DNA from: Numidum massiliense
GTDB lineage: Bacteria > Bacillota > Bacilli > Thermoactinomycetales > Novibacillaceae
NCBI RefSeq assembly: GCF_001375555.1
Contig: NZ_CTDZ01000009.1
Location: 2,163,758-2,227,757, forward strand
Reading direction: 5' to 3'
DNA: 64,000 bases
A program made the position numbers and the translations under genes. Below the pieces are notes generated by a model. The model saw only the letters and a list, made by a program, of their open reading frames with translations. It ran no database searches and was not told where the DNA came from. Below, in pieces: positions 35,379 through 43,351 of the stretch; position 1 is the first letter of the stretch; every line of letters starts with the position of its first letter.

Positions 35379-36293
35379 TCAATAAGATTTATCGCGCAAA
35401 AAAGCCGCCACATCTTTTTCAGTCGGCATGCCGCCTTGTGCACCGAATTTTGTTACTGACAAAGCCCCTACGGCAACCGCGTAACGCACGGCCTCTCGAA
35501 GGGATGTCCCTTGGCTTAACTTCACAGCTAAACCGGCGTTAAAAGAATCACCAGCACCAGTTGTGTCGACAACTTCTACAGCAAAACTCGGAACGTGGAC
35601 GACTTGTTTATCGTCCTTATAGTAGACGCCCTCGCTACCTTTTGTCATCACAATTTCCCCGGCAAATGCTTGAATAAGTTGGGTAAAACCTTCTACGCGA
35701 TCTGCTTGCTCCCCACTTATTACCGCCAGTTCGTGTTCGTTCGGAGTCAGTACGGTCACTTGATCCAACAAATCCTGTGGCAATTGGGCTGCGGGTGCCG
35801 GGTTTAAAATGACAGGGACTCCGTGGCGGTGGGCGATCGTTACCGTCTCACGTACTGTCTCTAGCGGTATTTCCAACTGTAACAATACGATATCCGCCAT
35901 TTCTATCGCTTCTTCCGCACGTCGTACAGAGTCCGGTGTCAAGTGGTGATTAGCCCCTGGAACGACGATGATCGAGTTATCGCTGTTCGCAATCGTGATC
36001 ACAGCAATCCCTGTCGACACGTCGTCAATCCTTTCAACAAATCGTGTATGTACGTTTTCACGGCTTAAATTATCGATAAGTTCTTGACCAAATCCGTCAC
36101 CGCCAACACAGCCGACCATCGTCACATCGGCACCGAGACGGGCGCATGCAACAGCTTGGTTGGCTCCCTTTCCCCCAGGAACCGTAGAAAAACGCGTACC
36201 GATAAGTGTCTCCCCCAAACGTGGCACGCGAGGCGTTTCCGTCACGAGATCCATGTTGATACTTCCTACAACAGTTACTTTCGATTTAGACAT
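35379..36293 (-). CDS. rbsK: Ribokinase
   Basis: The 304 aa protein is a PfkB-family sugar kinase with the ribokinase signatures VVGSINMDLV, GGKGANQAVACARLGADV (substrate loop) and VDTTGAGDSFNAGLAV (anion hole and catalytic Asp in GAGDSF). It phosphorylates ribose at O5. ATG at 36293 with GAGGAG upstream. Three LacI-type operators lie 195-275 bases upstream, and two more follow its 3' end in front of the glycohydrolase operon. This ties ribose phosphorylation to the same regulator. No ribose ABC transporter is next to it. Confidence 0.93.
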   Translation of the reverse strand: MSKSKVTVVGSINMDLVTETPRVPRLGETLIGTRFSTVPGGKGANQAVACARLGADVTMVGCVGGDGFGQELIDNLSRENVHTRFVERIDDVSTGIAVITIANSDNSIIVVPGANHHLTPDSVRRAEEAIEMADIVLLQLEIPLETVRETVTIAHRHGVPVILNPAPAAQLPQDLLDQVTVLTPNEHELAVISGEQADRVEGFTQLIQAFAGEIVMTKGSEGVYYKDDKQVVHVPSFAVEVVDTTGAGDSFNAGLAVKLSQGTSLREAVRYAVAVGALSVTKFGAQGGMPTEKDVAAFLRDKSY

Positions 36294-36489
36294 GATGTTC
36301 TCCTCGCCTTAATTTATCTATTCTTCTGTTACCAATAATAGCCGTTCGATATCTCCCTGTCTACTTTCCCCTCTTCAGTAGCCCTCCCCTGATCCCCTGA
36401 TCCGCGGCACGGAAAGGCCATCGGATTGTCGCTACGCCACACCTCCCAACTATGCCCGCAAAATCACTTCCAACACTATCTAATAGTAT

Positions 36490-36505
36490 CCGGTACCGGT
36501 TACAC
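36490..36505. promoter_or_regulatory. LacI-type operator O3 upstream of rbsK
   Basis: CCGGTACCGGTTACAC; the CCGG core is at 36496-36499 and the right half-site TTACAC matches O2. Confidence 0.62.
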
Positions 36506-36519
36506 ATGTTTCAAAATAA

Positions 36520-36533
36520 GTAACCGGTAACAC
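36520..36533. promoter_or_regulatory. LacI-type operator O4 upstream of rbsK
   Basis: GTAACCGGTAACAC, identical in its first twelve bases to O1. Confidence 0.68.
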
Positions 36534-36550
36534 TCTAATGAAGTATAGTA

Positions 36551-36564
36551 CGTAACCGGTTACG
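36551..36564. promoter_or_regulatory. LacI-type operator O5 upstream of rbsK
   Basis: CGTAACCGGTTACG is a perfect 14-base palindrome. Centres of O3, O4 and O5 are about 28 and 32 bases apart. Confidence 0.72.
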
Positions 36565-36673
36565 GTTTAAGGATAGATTATCACGATTTGACGTACACTG
36601 TCAACACACCTAACCACCTGTCACACATTTATGATCAACTGAGGCGATACATAATACGCAAAAAATAAAAAAA

Positions 36674-36707
36674 GGGCACCCAACCTTACCAACCACAGTC
36701 GGTGCCC
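36674..36707 (-). terminator. Terminator of the histidine-phosphatase gene
   Basis: GGGCACC at 36674-36680 pairs with GGTGCCC at 36701-36707; on the minus strand it is followed by TTTTTTTATTTTT. Confidence 0.85.
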
Positions 36708-36736
36708 ACCCTTACTCGAAATTCCCACCTCACAAA

Positions 36737-37372
36737 CTAACGCTCCGCCACTTCCTTCCGATAATGCGACGTATCCCCGTACAAACGAATGCTCGGCTGT
36801 CCATCGATCACTTCCACTACATTGAGTGACGTCGGGTGCAAATAAGGCGGCTCCCAAAGGCGGTCGATGTCGCGCCCTTCAAAGTGGGCCATCATTAGCT
36901 TCACCGCTACCGAATGGCTGACAATGAGGATCGTCTCGCCCGCGTGCTCCTGCAACACCTTATCTAGTTCGGCTAGTACCCGCCTTTGCACGTCGAAAAA
37001 CGTTTCCGCACCCGGTAGCCGAAAGGTAGACGGCTTCTTCCAAAAGGCGTGAAATTGCTCCGGATCTTGCACGGCTAGCGTTTCTTGCTCTTGGCCTTCC
37101 CATTCCCCCAACTGTATTTCCCGCAATTGATCGCGCGCGACGACCGTCACATCTCGCTTTTTCATAATCAATTGTGCCGTGCGCAGCGCACGCGTACTCG
37201 AACTCGCGTACGCCGCATCGAAAGGCACATCCTTGAGCGCGGCTCCCAACCACTCCGCCTGCATCACCCCGAGATCCGTAAGCGGTGAATCCCAATGACC
37301 TTGCATCCGCTTCGCCACATTCCACTCCGTCTGGCCGTGCCTCGCAATGTATAGCTTCGTTGAACGACTCAT
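36737..37372 (-). CDS. Histidine phosphatase family protein (PhoE/GpmB-like)
   Basis: The 211 aa protein has the catalytic phospho-His motif LYIARHGQTEWN, the second Arg region SSSTRALRTAQLI, the catalytic Glu in REIQLGEWEGQ, and SHSVAVKLM with the distal His. This is a cofactor-independent phosphatase or mutase of the GpmB/CobC/PhoE group; the substrate cannot be read from sequence. ATG at 37372 with GGGGAGGAA. Monocistronic with its own terminator. Confidence 0.87.
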   Translation of the reverse strand: MSRSTKLYIARHGQTEWNVAKRMQGHWDSPLTDLGVMQAEWLGAALKDVPFDAAYASSSTRALRTAQLIMKKRDVTVVARDQLREIQLGEWEGQEQETLAVQDPEQFHAFWKKPSTFRLPGAETFFDVQRRVLAELDKVLQEHAGETILIVSHSVAVKLMMAHFEGRDIDRLWEPPYLHPTSLNVVEVIDGQPSIRLYGDTSHYRKEVAER

Positions 37373-37488
37373 TTTAGTTCCTCCCCTATAATGGCATACG
37401 TCATCTCTACCATAATAGCAAATTGCGTATCACTCGGTTATACAAGCCTTACCATTGTATCGCCCTCATTCTACATATTGCCTTCACT

Positions 37489-37975
37489 CTACTTGCTTAC
37501 GACCATACCGTCCTTCTCACTCGGTAGCGCCGGCTGCGGTTGCACCGTCGCAATCAACACACTCACAATGACGAGCGCCATCCCGCACAGTTGTTGCCAC
37601 GAAAGGGAGGCGCCGTAGATTACGACAGCAATCCATAAAGACAGGGCCAGTCGCGACAATTAACGACCCATTGACGGCAGACGTAATATTAAGTCCCACA
37701 AAGAAAAAGGCGTTATACAAAAAAATCCTCGTGACAGACATGAGCAGCAAGCCGCGCCAATGTTTGTGCACGGCGCGGGCATCCCATTCCGAACGTGCGA
37801 CGAGGATCATGAGTAAAATAAGGCCAGCTGACGCAAAGCGAATCGTAGCTGCCGTAAACGGAGAAATTTCACTGACGACGTGTTCCGCCGCCCCAAACGC
37901 ACCTCCCCAAAACAGCGGCACGAGAAGGAGCAACAAATAGATCGCTAACTGATTTTTAACGAATTTTGTTTGCAC
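37489..37975 (-). pseudogene. EamA-family (DMT) transporter, truncated and frameshifted
   Basis: The first ~116 codons encode the start of a drug/metabolite transporter: LLLLLVPLFWGGAFGAAEHVV, FTAATIRFASAGLILLM, and YNAFFFVGLNITSAVNGSLIVATGP. At about 37650 the frame is lost. The expected continuation SLWIAVVIYGASLSWQQLCGMALVIVSVLIATVQ is read in another frame to a stop at 37489. Even after repair only one of the two EamA repeats (five of ten helices) would be present, so the gene has also lost its second half. It is non-functional unless the single domain works as a dimer. Confidence 0.75.
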
Positions 37976-38217
37976 GCTGCCAAAACCCCTTTCCTTCTAT
38001 ATATAGAGATTGTATAAGTATACTCTTTTACGAAGTAAAGGGGAAGGTAAAACAAGTGATCAAACCCACGTTATATGCCGCCTGTCTGGCAATCATACGT
38101 GAACCGATCACCATAATCTCGCTACCGTCTAGGTGAAATCTCACTGTTCGTTTAGGAGGAATCTCATTGTTCTAGAAGGACTGTCCTTACCCAATCCCTC
38201 TTACCGATGTCGTTCTG

Positions 38218-38790
38218 TTACCCGATATGACTCTCCACATAATAACTTTTCTCGCATAACGCCCGCATTTTCCGACGCGCGCGAAATACGGCCGACTTTA
38301 CTGTCCCGTGCTTCACTCCTAAGCGCGCGGCGATTTCCGTCTCCTTCAATTCATGAACATACTTTAAAACGATCATCTTGCGGTAGTTCGGCGCAAGCCG
38401 TTCCATTTGGCGCAGTACGTCGCGATAGATCAGCTCGTTTTCGACCGTTTCTTCCACCGATCGCTCAGCTGCAAACGCTTCCGTCTCTTCCACCGTCACG
38501 TAGTCGATCGGTACTGCCACTTGACTGTTTCTTTTGCGTAAAAAATCGATCGCTGTCCGTTTCGTCACGGTCGTCAGCCACGCCCGTACTTTCCTGCGAT
38601 CGCGACAGTCGTCGAGATGACGATACGCCTTAATAAACGTTTCTTGCAACACATCTTGGGCCAAGTAATGATCTTTCACAATTTGCAAAGCGATTCCGTA
38701 AAGTAGATGGTAAAATTGTTCGTATAAATAAGTGCACGTCCCTTGACGGTCTTTTACTTCTAACGGTGTACAAGCAATTAATTGTTCCAT
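38218..38790 (-). CDS. ECF-type RNA polymerase sigma factor
   Basis: About 190 aa. It has region 2 (LYEQFYHLLYGIALQIVKDHYLAQDVLQETFIKAYRHL, then KVRAWLTTVTKRTAIDFLRKR) and region 4 (MERLAPNYRKMIVLKYVHELKETEIAARLGVKHGTVKSAVFRARRK). It directs core polymerase to alternative promoters. The ATG at 38790 has GAAAGGATTT upstream and is preferred over 38808. No anti-sigma gene follows: the 240 bases downstream are empty, and the next gene is the broken EamA. Control must come from elsewhere or by expression level. Confidence 0.88.
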   Translation of the reverse strand: MEQLIACTPLEVKDRQGTCTYLYEQFYHLLYGIALQIVKDHYLAQDVLQETFIKAYRHLDDCRDRRKVRAWLTTVTKRTAIDFLRKRNSQVAVPIDYVTVEETEAFAAERSVEETVENELIYRDVLRQMERLAPNYRKMIVLKYVHELKETEIAARLGVKHGTVKSAVFRARRKMRALCEKSYYVESHIG

Positions 38791-39152
38791 AAGTATAAAT
38801 CCTTTCATAATGGCTCCATATACGCTCGAGCGTACGGTAGCAAATAATTTGTTACTCCTATCATACAGCCCGCTTTTTAACTCCCGCTAATGAATTTCTT
38901 AAGAGTGCCTTAATTTTTTTCTCGTTTTTTAAAGATTAGGAAGCGAGTTGCGCGCTAACTAATCAACGCGCGTTTACGTACTCCTTCAGTATAATAACTT
39001 TATGTAAAAAAAGGTTGCAAAATAGTTACATATAACCTGGGAATAATCGGTACATACAACAAAAATCGGGCGAACCAGTCAAATTTTGACCGATTCGCCC
39101 GCTTCCTTCCATTTAGCAATGACTTCAACGATATGATACTGCATGATCCTAT
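38791..39152. other. Intergenic region between the sigma factor and nrdF
   Basis: About 360 AT-rich bases. It contains the nrd operon terminator at 39067-39101 and presumably the sigma-factor promoter. No gene is supported. Confidence 0.45.
39067..39101 (-). terminator. Terminator of the nrdIEF operon
   Basis: CGGGCGAA at 39067-39074 pairs with TTCGCCCG at 39094-39101, and the inner TCAA and TTGA extend the stem. The minus strand continues ATTTTTGTTG. Confidence 0.8.
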
Positions 39153-40136
39153 TTACACCACATCAAACACGAAATCTTCATCGCGCAGCGGTTCGACGTT
39201 TAAGGCCATGACGTAGCCGTTCCCTTTCACGCTAAAAAAGTCGTGGTTTTTCGTGTCTGTCTTCAGACCGTTTAAGACGATTGGGTTTACCGGCTCCTCG
39301 GGAAAGCGCAGTTCGCGCCCGAGATTCATTAGCGCCTTATTCGCATTGTAGCGGACGAAGCGGCACACGTCGTCAGCGAGGCCGACCTTACCGTAAACTT
39401 CGTTCGTGTAGGCGACTTCGTTTTCGTAAAGCTCGTCGAGGAGATCCGCCGTTTCTTTATCTGCTCGCGCCCGATCTTCGGCTGACATGGCGTTGTACAC
39501 TTCTTGTGCCAACGTACCGACGTACAAACCGTGAATCGATTCGTCGCGAATGATGAGCGAGATGATTTCGCCACTAGCGACGAGCTTACCGTGCCCGGCC
39601 ATGTACAGCGGGTAGTAAAAACCGCTATAAAAGAGGAAACTCTCCAGAAAGACAGATGAGACCATCGCTGTATACAGCTCGTACGGCGTCGCGTCGCGCT
39701 TGTGCAACGCGTGGTAACGGCCGCCGATCAACGCCGCTTTGCGTTTGAGGTGCGGCTGGTTCGGTACCCACTCGTCGAGATAGTAGTCGGTCATCCTAGA
39801 GGGCAACAGCGTCGTGAAAATATGTGAGTAACTTTTGGCGTGAATGTGCTCCATCATCCCCATCCACGACAGCACCGCTTTTTTCTGCATGTCATCGACG
39901 TGCAAAGCGATGAGCGGCATACCGTCGTCGCCCTGCATCGTGTCGAGTCCCGTCAATCCCGACAACGCCATGACATACGCCGTCTGTTCCTCTTTCGTCA
40001 GTGTGTGCCACGTTTTTAGGTCGCGTGAAACGGCGATTTCATCCTCGGTCCAAAACTGTAAAATGTTTTGTTTCCAGAACGCCTCACTATATTCGTCGTC
40101 TAGCCGATTCCAGTTGACAGCGCGCATGTTTTTCAC
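39153..40136 (-). CDS. nrdF: Class Ib ribonucleotide reductase beta subunit
   Basis: The 327 aa protein is a ferritin-like radical-generating subunit. Metal-binding helices are visible: the Glu-x-x-His in MEHIHAKSYSHIF and the Glu and His in GEIISLIIRDESIHGLYVG. It houses the dimetal (Mn or Fe) tyrosyl-radical cofactor, activated with NrdI, and transfers the radical to NrdE. GTG start at 40136, eight bases after AGGAGG. Last gene of nrdI-nrdE-nrdF, which lies behind a cobalamin riboswitch. Confidence 0.93.
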   Translation of the reverse strand: MKNMRAVNWNRLDDEYSEAFWKQNILQFWTEDEIAVSRDLKTWHTLTKEEQTAYVMALSGLTGLDTMQGDDGMPLIALHVDDMQKKAVLSWMGMMEHIHAKSYSHIFTTLLPSRMTDYYLDEWVPNQPHLKRKAALIGGRYHALHKRDATPYELYTAMVSSVFLESFLFYSGFYYPLYMAGHGKLVASGEIISLIIRDESIHGLYVGTLAQEVYNAMSAEDRARADKETADLLDELYENEVAYTNEVYGKVGLADDVCRFVRYNANKALMNLGRELRFPEEPVNPIVLNGLKTDTKNHDFFSVKGNGYVMALNVEPLRDEDFVFDVV

Positions 40137-40193
40137 GTCAAACGCCTCCTAATTTCTAGCAAAACGTATTCCAAATGTCAGTCTCGCTGGCAC

Positions 40194-42281
40194 TTACACG
40201 GCGCAACTCGTGCACTCGGCAATGTCGATCGTCTTATTGCGCGTGTAATACAAGCTTTTCAGCCCTTTCTTTTGCGCGTAGACGTAGTAGCGGACGAGCT
40301 GCCGCGTCGAAATGTCGCTCTGTACGAACAAAATCGTACTGATCCCTTGGTCGACGTGACGCTGTATTTCCGCAATCAAATCGATCAACTTAAACTGGTC
40401 GACGTTGTACGCCGATTTGTAGTAGTAATAGTTGTCCTGCGACAAAAACGGCATCGGGTAATACGTCGTCGAATTCTCGTACGTCCGGTTTTCGATGTGA
40501 TCGACGATCGGCATCACGCTAGACGTCGCGTTTTGAATGTAACTGATGCTTTGCGTCGGCGCAATCGCTAGCCGGTACGCATGGTACAACCCGTCTTTTT
40601 GCACGCTTTCCTTTAGCTGCTGCCAGTCGTCGGGCGTCGGAATGTGAATGCCTTTGAACAGCTGCTGCACGGCGTCCGTACGCGGCGCAAAGTTTTCTTC
40701 CAAGTACTGCTGGAAATACGTGCCTTTTGCATATTCGCTCTGGTTAAAGTGTTTAAACGTTACGCCGCGTTCCCGCGCGATTTCGTTACTTTTTTCCAGC
40801 GAGTAGTAGTTCATCATCATAAAAAAAGTCCGCACAAAGTCTTTCGCCTCGTCACTTTCGTACATGATGCGGTTTTTCGCCAAAAAGCCGTTCAAGTTCA
40901 TCGCACCTAAACCGACCGCGTGCATTTCTTCGTTCGCTTTTTTAATACTCGGCGCGTTCGATACGCTCGTCATGTCGGAAACGGCAGTGAGTGCCTCGAT
41001 GCCGGCGTGGACAGAGCCGCGGATGTCGCCCGATTCCATCACGTTGACGATGTTGAGCGAGCCTAAGTTACAGCTAATGTCGCGGCGTACATCATCTGCA
41101 ACGCCGTAGTCGTTAATCGTCGACGTCTCCTGAAGTTGAAAAATTTCCGTGCACAAGTTAGACATTTTAACCTGTCCGATGTCTTTCAAGGCGTGTACGC
41201 GGTTGGCGTTGTCCTTAAACACGATGTACGGGTAGCCGGACTGCATTTGCGTCGTCGCAATTTTCGTCAGCATTTCCCTGGCGTCGAGCTCTTTCTTTTT
41301 CACGCGGTCGTTCGCCACGAGCTCGTCGTACATTTCGTCCATGTCCAGGTCGTCCAAATGTTTACCATACGCATTGTACACCGAATAAGGCGCAAACACG
41401 TAGAACGGCTCGTCTTTCTCCGCCAACTCAAAAAACTTGTTCGGCACGATGAGGCCGATGGACAGAGACTGGATCCGAATCTTCTCGTCGGCGTTAATTT
41501 TTTTCGTCTCCATAAATTCGGCGATATCCCAGTGAAAAATGTTTAAGTACGCCGCCCCCGCACCTTTGCGCTGCCCTAATTGGTCCGCGTACGAAAACGC
41601 GTCTTCTAACAGTTTGACGACTGGGATGACGCCGCTCGCCGCCCCTTCGACCCCTTTGATCGGTTCGGCACGCGCCCGCAGTTTCGAGAGGTTGAGCGCG
41701 ACACCGCCGCCGATTTTCGACAGTTGCATCGCCGTCCCGATGTTAAAGGCGATCGAATTCAGGCTGTCGTCCATTTCGAGGAGGAAACACGACACCATTT
41801 CCCCGCGCCGCTTTTTGCCAGCGTTCATAAACGTCGGCGTTGCCGGCTGGTAGCGTTGCTCCATCATCGCCCGTACGAGTCGCATCGCTTTGGCATGATC
41901 CCCTTGGCCGAGGAAAAGCGCCGTAATTGCCACGCGGTCCTCGTAATGCTCCAAGAAGTGGCGTTTGTCATCCGTCTTCAAGGCGTAGTCATTGTAAAAC
42001 TTCGACGCGGCCATGTACGACTGGAAGGTGAATTCATAGCCGTACGCCGTGGCGAACACTTCCTCGATTTGTTCCGCACTGTACTGCTCGTACACGTCGT
42101 CGTAATAGTTGTTGGCGATCATGTAATCGACTTTGTCCAAGTGCGAATCGAAAGTGAGCATATTCCCTTCTACCTCGCGCATGAACGCCTGTACCGCTTC
42201 GTGGTCTTTTTCCAGCTGGAAAAAGCCATCTTTCATCATCATCATTTCGTTATTTAGTTCAATGTGACTGCTATTTGCCAT
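40194..42281 (-). CDS. nrdE: Class Ib ribonucleotide reductase alpha (catalytic) subunit
   Basis: The 695 aa protein has the length and motifs of NrdE: MVSCFLLEMDDSL (active-site Cys), MSNLCTEIFQLQETST, ISCNLGSLNIVNVM, APTQSISYIQNATSSVMPI, and the C-terminal redox pair in ECTSCAV. It reduces ribonucleoside diphosphates. The N-terminal ATP-cone seen in class Ia is reduced, as usual for class Ib. ATG at 42281 overlaps the end of nrdI by 28 bases; GGGCGGAG is upstream. Electrons probably come from the thioredoxin system encoded at 47.7-49 kb, as no nrdH is in the operon. Confidence 0.94.
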   Translation of the reverse strand: MANSSHIELNNEMMMMKDGFFQLEKDHEAVQAFMREVEGNMLTFDSHLDKVDYMIANNYYDDVYEQYSAEQIEEVFATAYGYEFTFQSYMAASKFYNDYALKTDDKRHFLEHYEDRVAITALFLGQGDHAKAMRLVRAMMEQRYQPATPTFMNAGKKRRGEMVSCFLLEMDDSLNSIAFNIGTAMQLSKIGGGVALNLSKLRARAEPIKGVEGAASGVIPVVKLLEDAFSYADQLGQRKGAGAAYLNIFHWDIAEFMETKKINADEKIRIQSLSIGLIVPNKFFELAEKDEPFYVFAPYSVYNAYGKHLDDLDMDEMYDELVANDRVKKKELDAREMLTKIATTQMQSGYPYIVFKDNANRVHALKDIGQVKMSNLCTEIFQLQETSTINDYGVADDVRRDISCNLGSLNIVNVMESGDIRGSVHAGIEALTAVSDMTSVSNAPSIKKANEEMHAVGLGAMNLNGFLAKNRIMYESDEAKDFVRTFFMMMNYYSLEKSNEIARERGVTFKHFNQSEYAKGTYFQQYLEENFAPRTDAVQQLFKGIHIPTPDDWQQLKESVQKDGLYHAYRLAIAPTQSISYIQNATSSVMPIVDHIENRTYENSTTYYPMPFLSQDNYYYYKSAYNVDQFKLIDLIAEIQRHVDQGISTILFVQSDISTRQLVRYYVYAQKKGLKSLYYTRNKTIDIAECTSCAV

Positions 42282-42628
42282 AGTTGCTCCGCCCTCTCTT
42301 GAAAAAGTAATACGTCAGATTCCGTTCCCGATAGTTCAAACTTGCTCACTACTGGGACGCCGTACGCTGCGGCGATGAGGTCCGCGCTTTTGGCGAACGA
42401 ATGACCCCAGTTGCGGTTGCCGCTTGCGGCTACTCCGACTAAGTGCTTACCGTTCCGCTCTAAGAAAGCAGCGACGCGTTCGGGGACTTGTCCAAATCCG
42501 GTCGTGTACGTGACGAGAATGAACGGTTCGTCAAGCTGTAACTCGTCGTCGATTTGCACGTGGTCTAACGGCAATTTTTGTACGAAACGGCGCACGTTGC
42601 CGGTCCGTGAATCGTATGTAATGAGCAT
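42254..42628 (-). CDS. nrdI: NrdI flavodoxin-like activase of class Ib ribonucleotide reductase
   Basis: About 124 aa. It has the flavodoxin-like phosphate loop YDSRTGNVRRFVQKL and the NrdI block VAASGNRNWGHSFAKSADLIA. It supplies the oxidant that assembles the dimanganese cofactor of NrdF. The ATG at 42628 is used; the frame extends upstream into the riboswitch leader and is not coding there. AAAGGGTG lies upstream. First gene of the operon. Confidence 0.9.
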   Translation of the reverse strand: MLITYDSRTGNVRRFVQKLPLDHVQIDDELQLDEPFILVTYTTGFGQVPERVAAFLERNGKHLVGVAASGNRNWGHSFAKSADLIAAAYGVPVVSKFELSGTESDVLLFQERAEQLWQIAVTLN

Positions 42629-42667
42629 GCGGAACACCCTTTCTCCCTTCTTTAACCAATAAAAAAT

Positions 42668-42687
42668 CCCTACCGTTAAGGTTGGGG
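42668..42687 (-). terminator. Riboswitch expression-platform terminator
   Basis: CCCTACC at 42668-42674 pairs with GGTTGGG at 42680-42686 (one mismatch). On the minus strand it is followed by ATTTTTTATT, about 40 bases before nrdI. It is the likely off-state terminator of the cobalamin riboswitch. Confidence 0.65.
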
Positions 42688-42805
42688 TGGGCATGTGAAA
42701 GTGGACTTGCGGGCGCAGTGATTGAAGCGCGCAAAAACAATCGACGGCATCGTTTACGGCGCCTATTTCCACTTCTAACACTCACACCCCGAAGGTTAGA
42801 TCTTG

Positions 42806-42975
42806 GCGCGTTAGGCAGGTCTCCTGACTCGTGCATCACCCTACTCTCGTCCCTTCCCACACAAGAAGCGTTAACCGACCTGTGCAGTGGGCGTTCCGAT
42901 TTCGTCCACACTTACAGTTGCGGGGGCAGTTCCGGGCTTGCACCGGATTCCCTTTTAAATCTACCAACCTAGTAA
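42806..42975 (-). ncRNA. Cobalamin (B12) riboswitch controlling nrdIEF
   Basis: Read on the minus strand, the sequence contains the conserved class I cobalamin elements in order: AAAGGGAATCCGGTGCAAG, CCCGGAACTGCCCCCGCAAC, CTGTAAGTG, the B12-box region AACGCCCACTGCACAGG, and a 3' end with GAGTCAGGAGACCTGCC. The aptamer is followed by about 180 bases of leader with a terminator and then nrdI. Binding of adenosylcobalamin should switch transcription off. A B12-independent reductase controlled this way implies that the cell has a B12-dependent class II reductase elsewhere. Confidence 0.95.
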
Positions 42976-43190
42976 ATACCTAAAGCGCTAATATATACAA
43001 TCTTTCTTTTTGTATCAATATGTTGTTGAGCACATTTAATAAGATACTATATATAGTATTAAAAAGCAATACTATCGTCTGTTCGTTAACGTGACACCAA
43101 TGGTCACGGAACAGTGTCACGCGTGGTAGAATCCTCTTTCGAAAGCACAAACAGCCGCTAAGACAGAGGAAATCGCGTGCCCTCAGATCG

Positions 43191-43240
43191 CTCAACCAGC
43201 CGCAACCAGTCACAACTGGTCGCAACCGGTCTAGCACCGA
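43191..43240. repeat. Ten-base tandem array (CGCAACCAGT type)
   Basis: Four imperfect decamers follow each other: CTCAACCAGC, CGCAACCAGT, CACAACTGGT and CGCAACCGGT. No coding frame uses them. Confidence 0.7.
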
Positions 43241-43268
43241 TTCACATGCCTTAACGGCTCCTTTTTTT

Positions 43269-43345
43269 GCTTCAGGTTGCTTTGACTTGCTTTGGCTTGC
43301 TTCGGATTGCTTCGGTTACTTTGGCTTGCTTCAGGGCGCTTTTTA
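43269..43345. repeat. Ten-base tandem array (TTGCTTCGGA type)
   Basis: About seven imperfect decamers of the form GCTTYGGNTT lie directly after the stop-side end of the NSS gene. Together with the array at 43191-43240 they fill a gene-free stretch (42976-43351). Confidence 0.7.
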
Positions 43346-43351
43346 ATGCTA

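Larger units (their letters stand above)
36294..36736. other. rbsK upstream region and histidine-phosphatase terminator
   Basis: About 440 bases without a gene. It holds operators O3-O5 (36490-36564) and the terminator at 36674-36707. The rbsK promoter presumably overlaps the operators. Confidence 0.5.
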
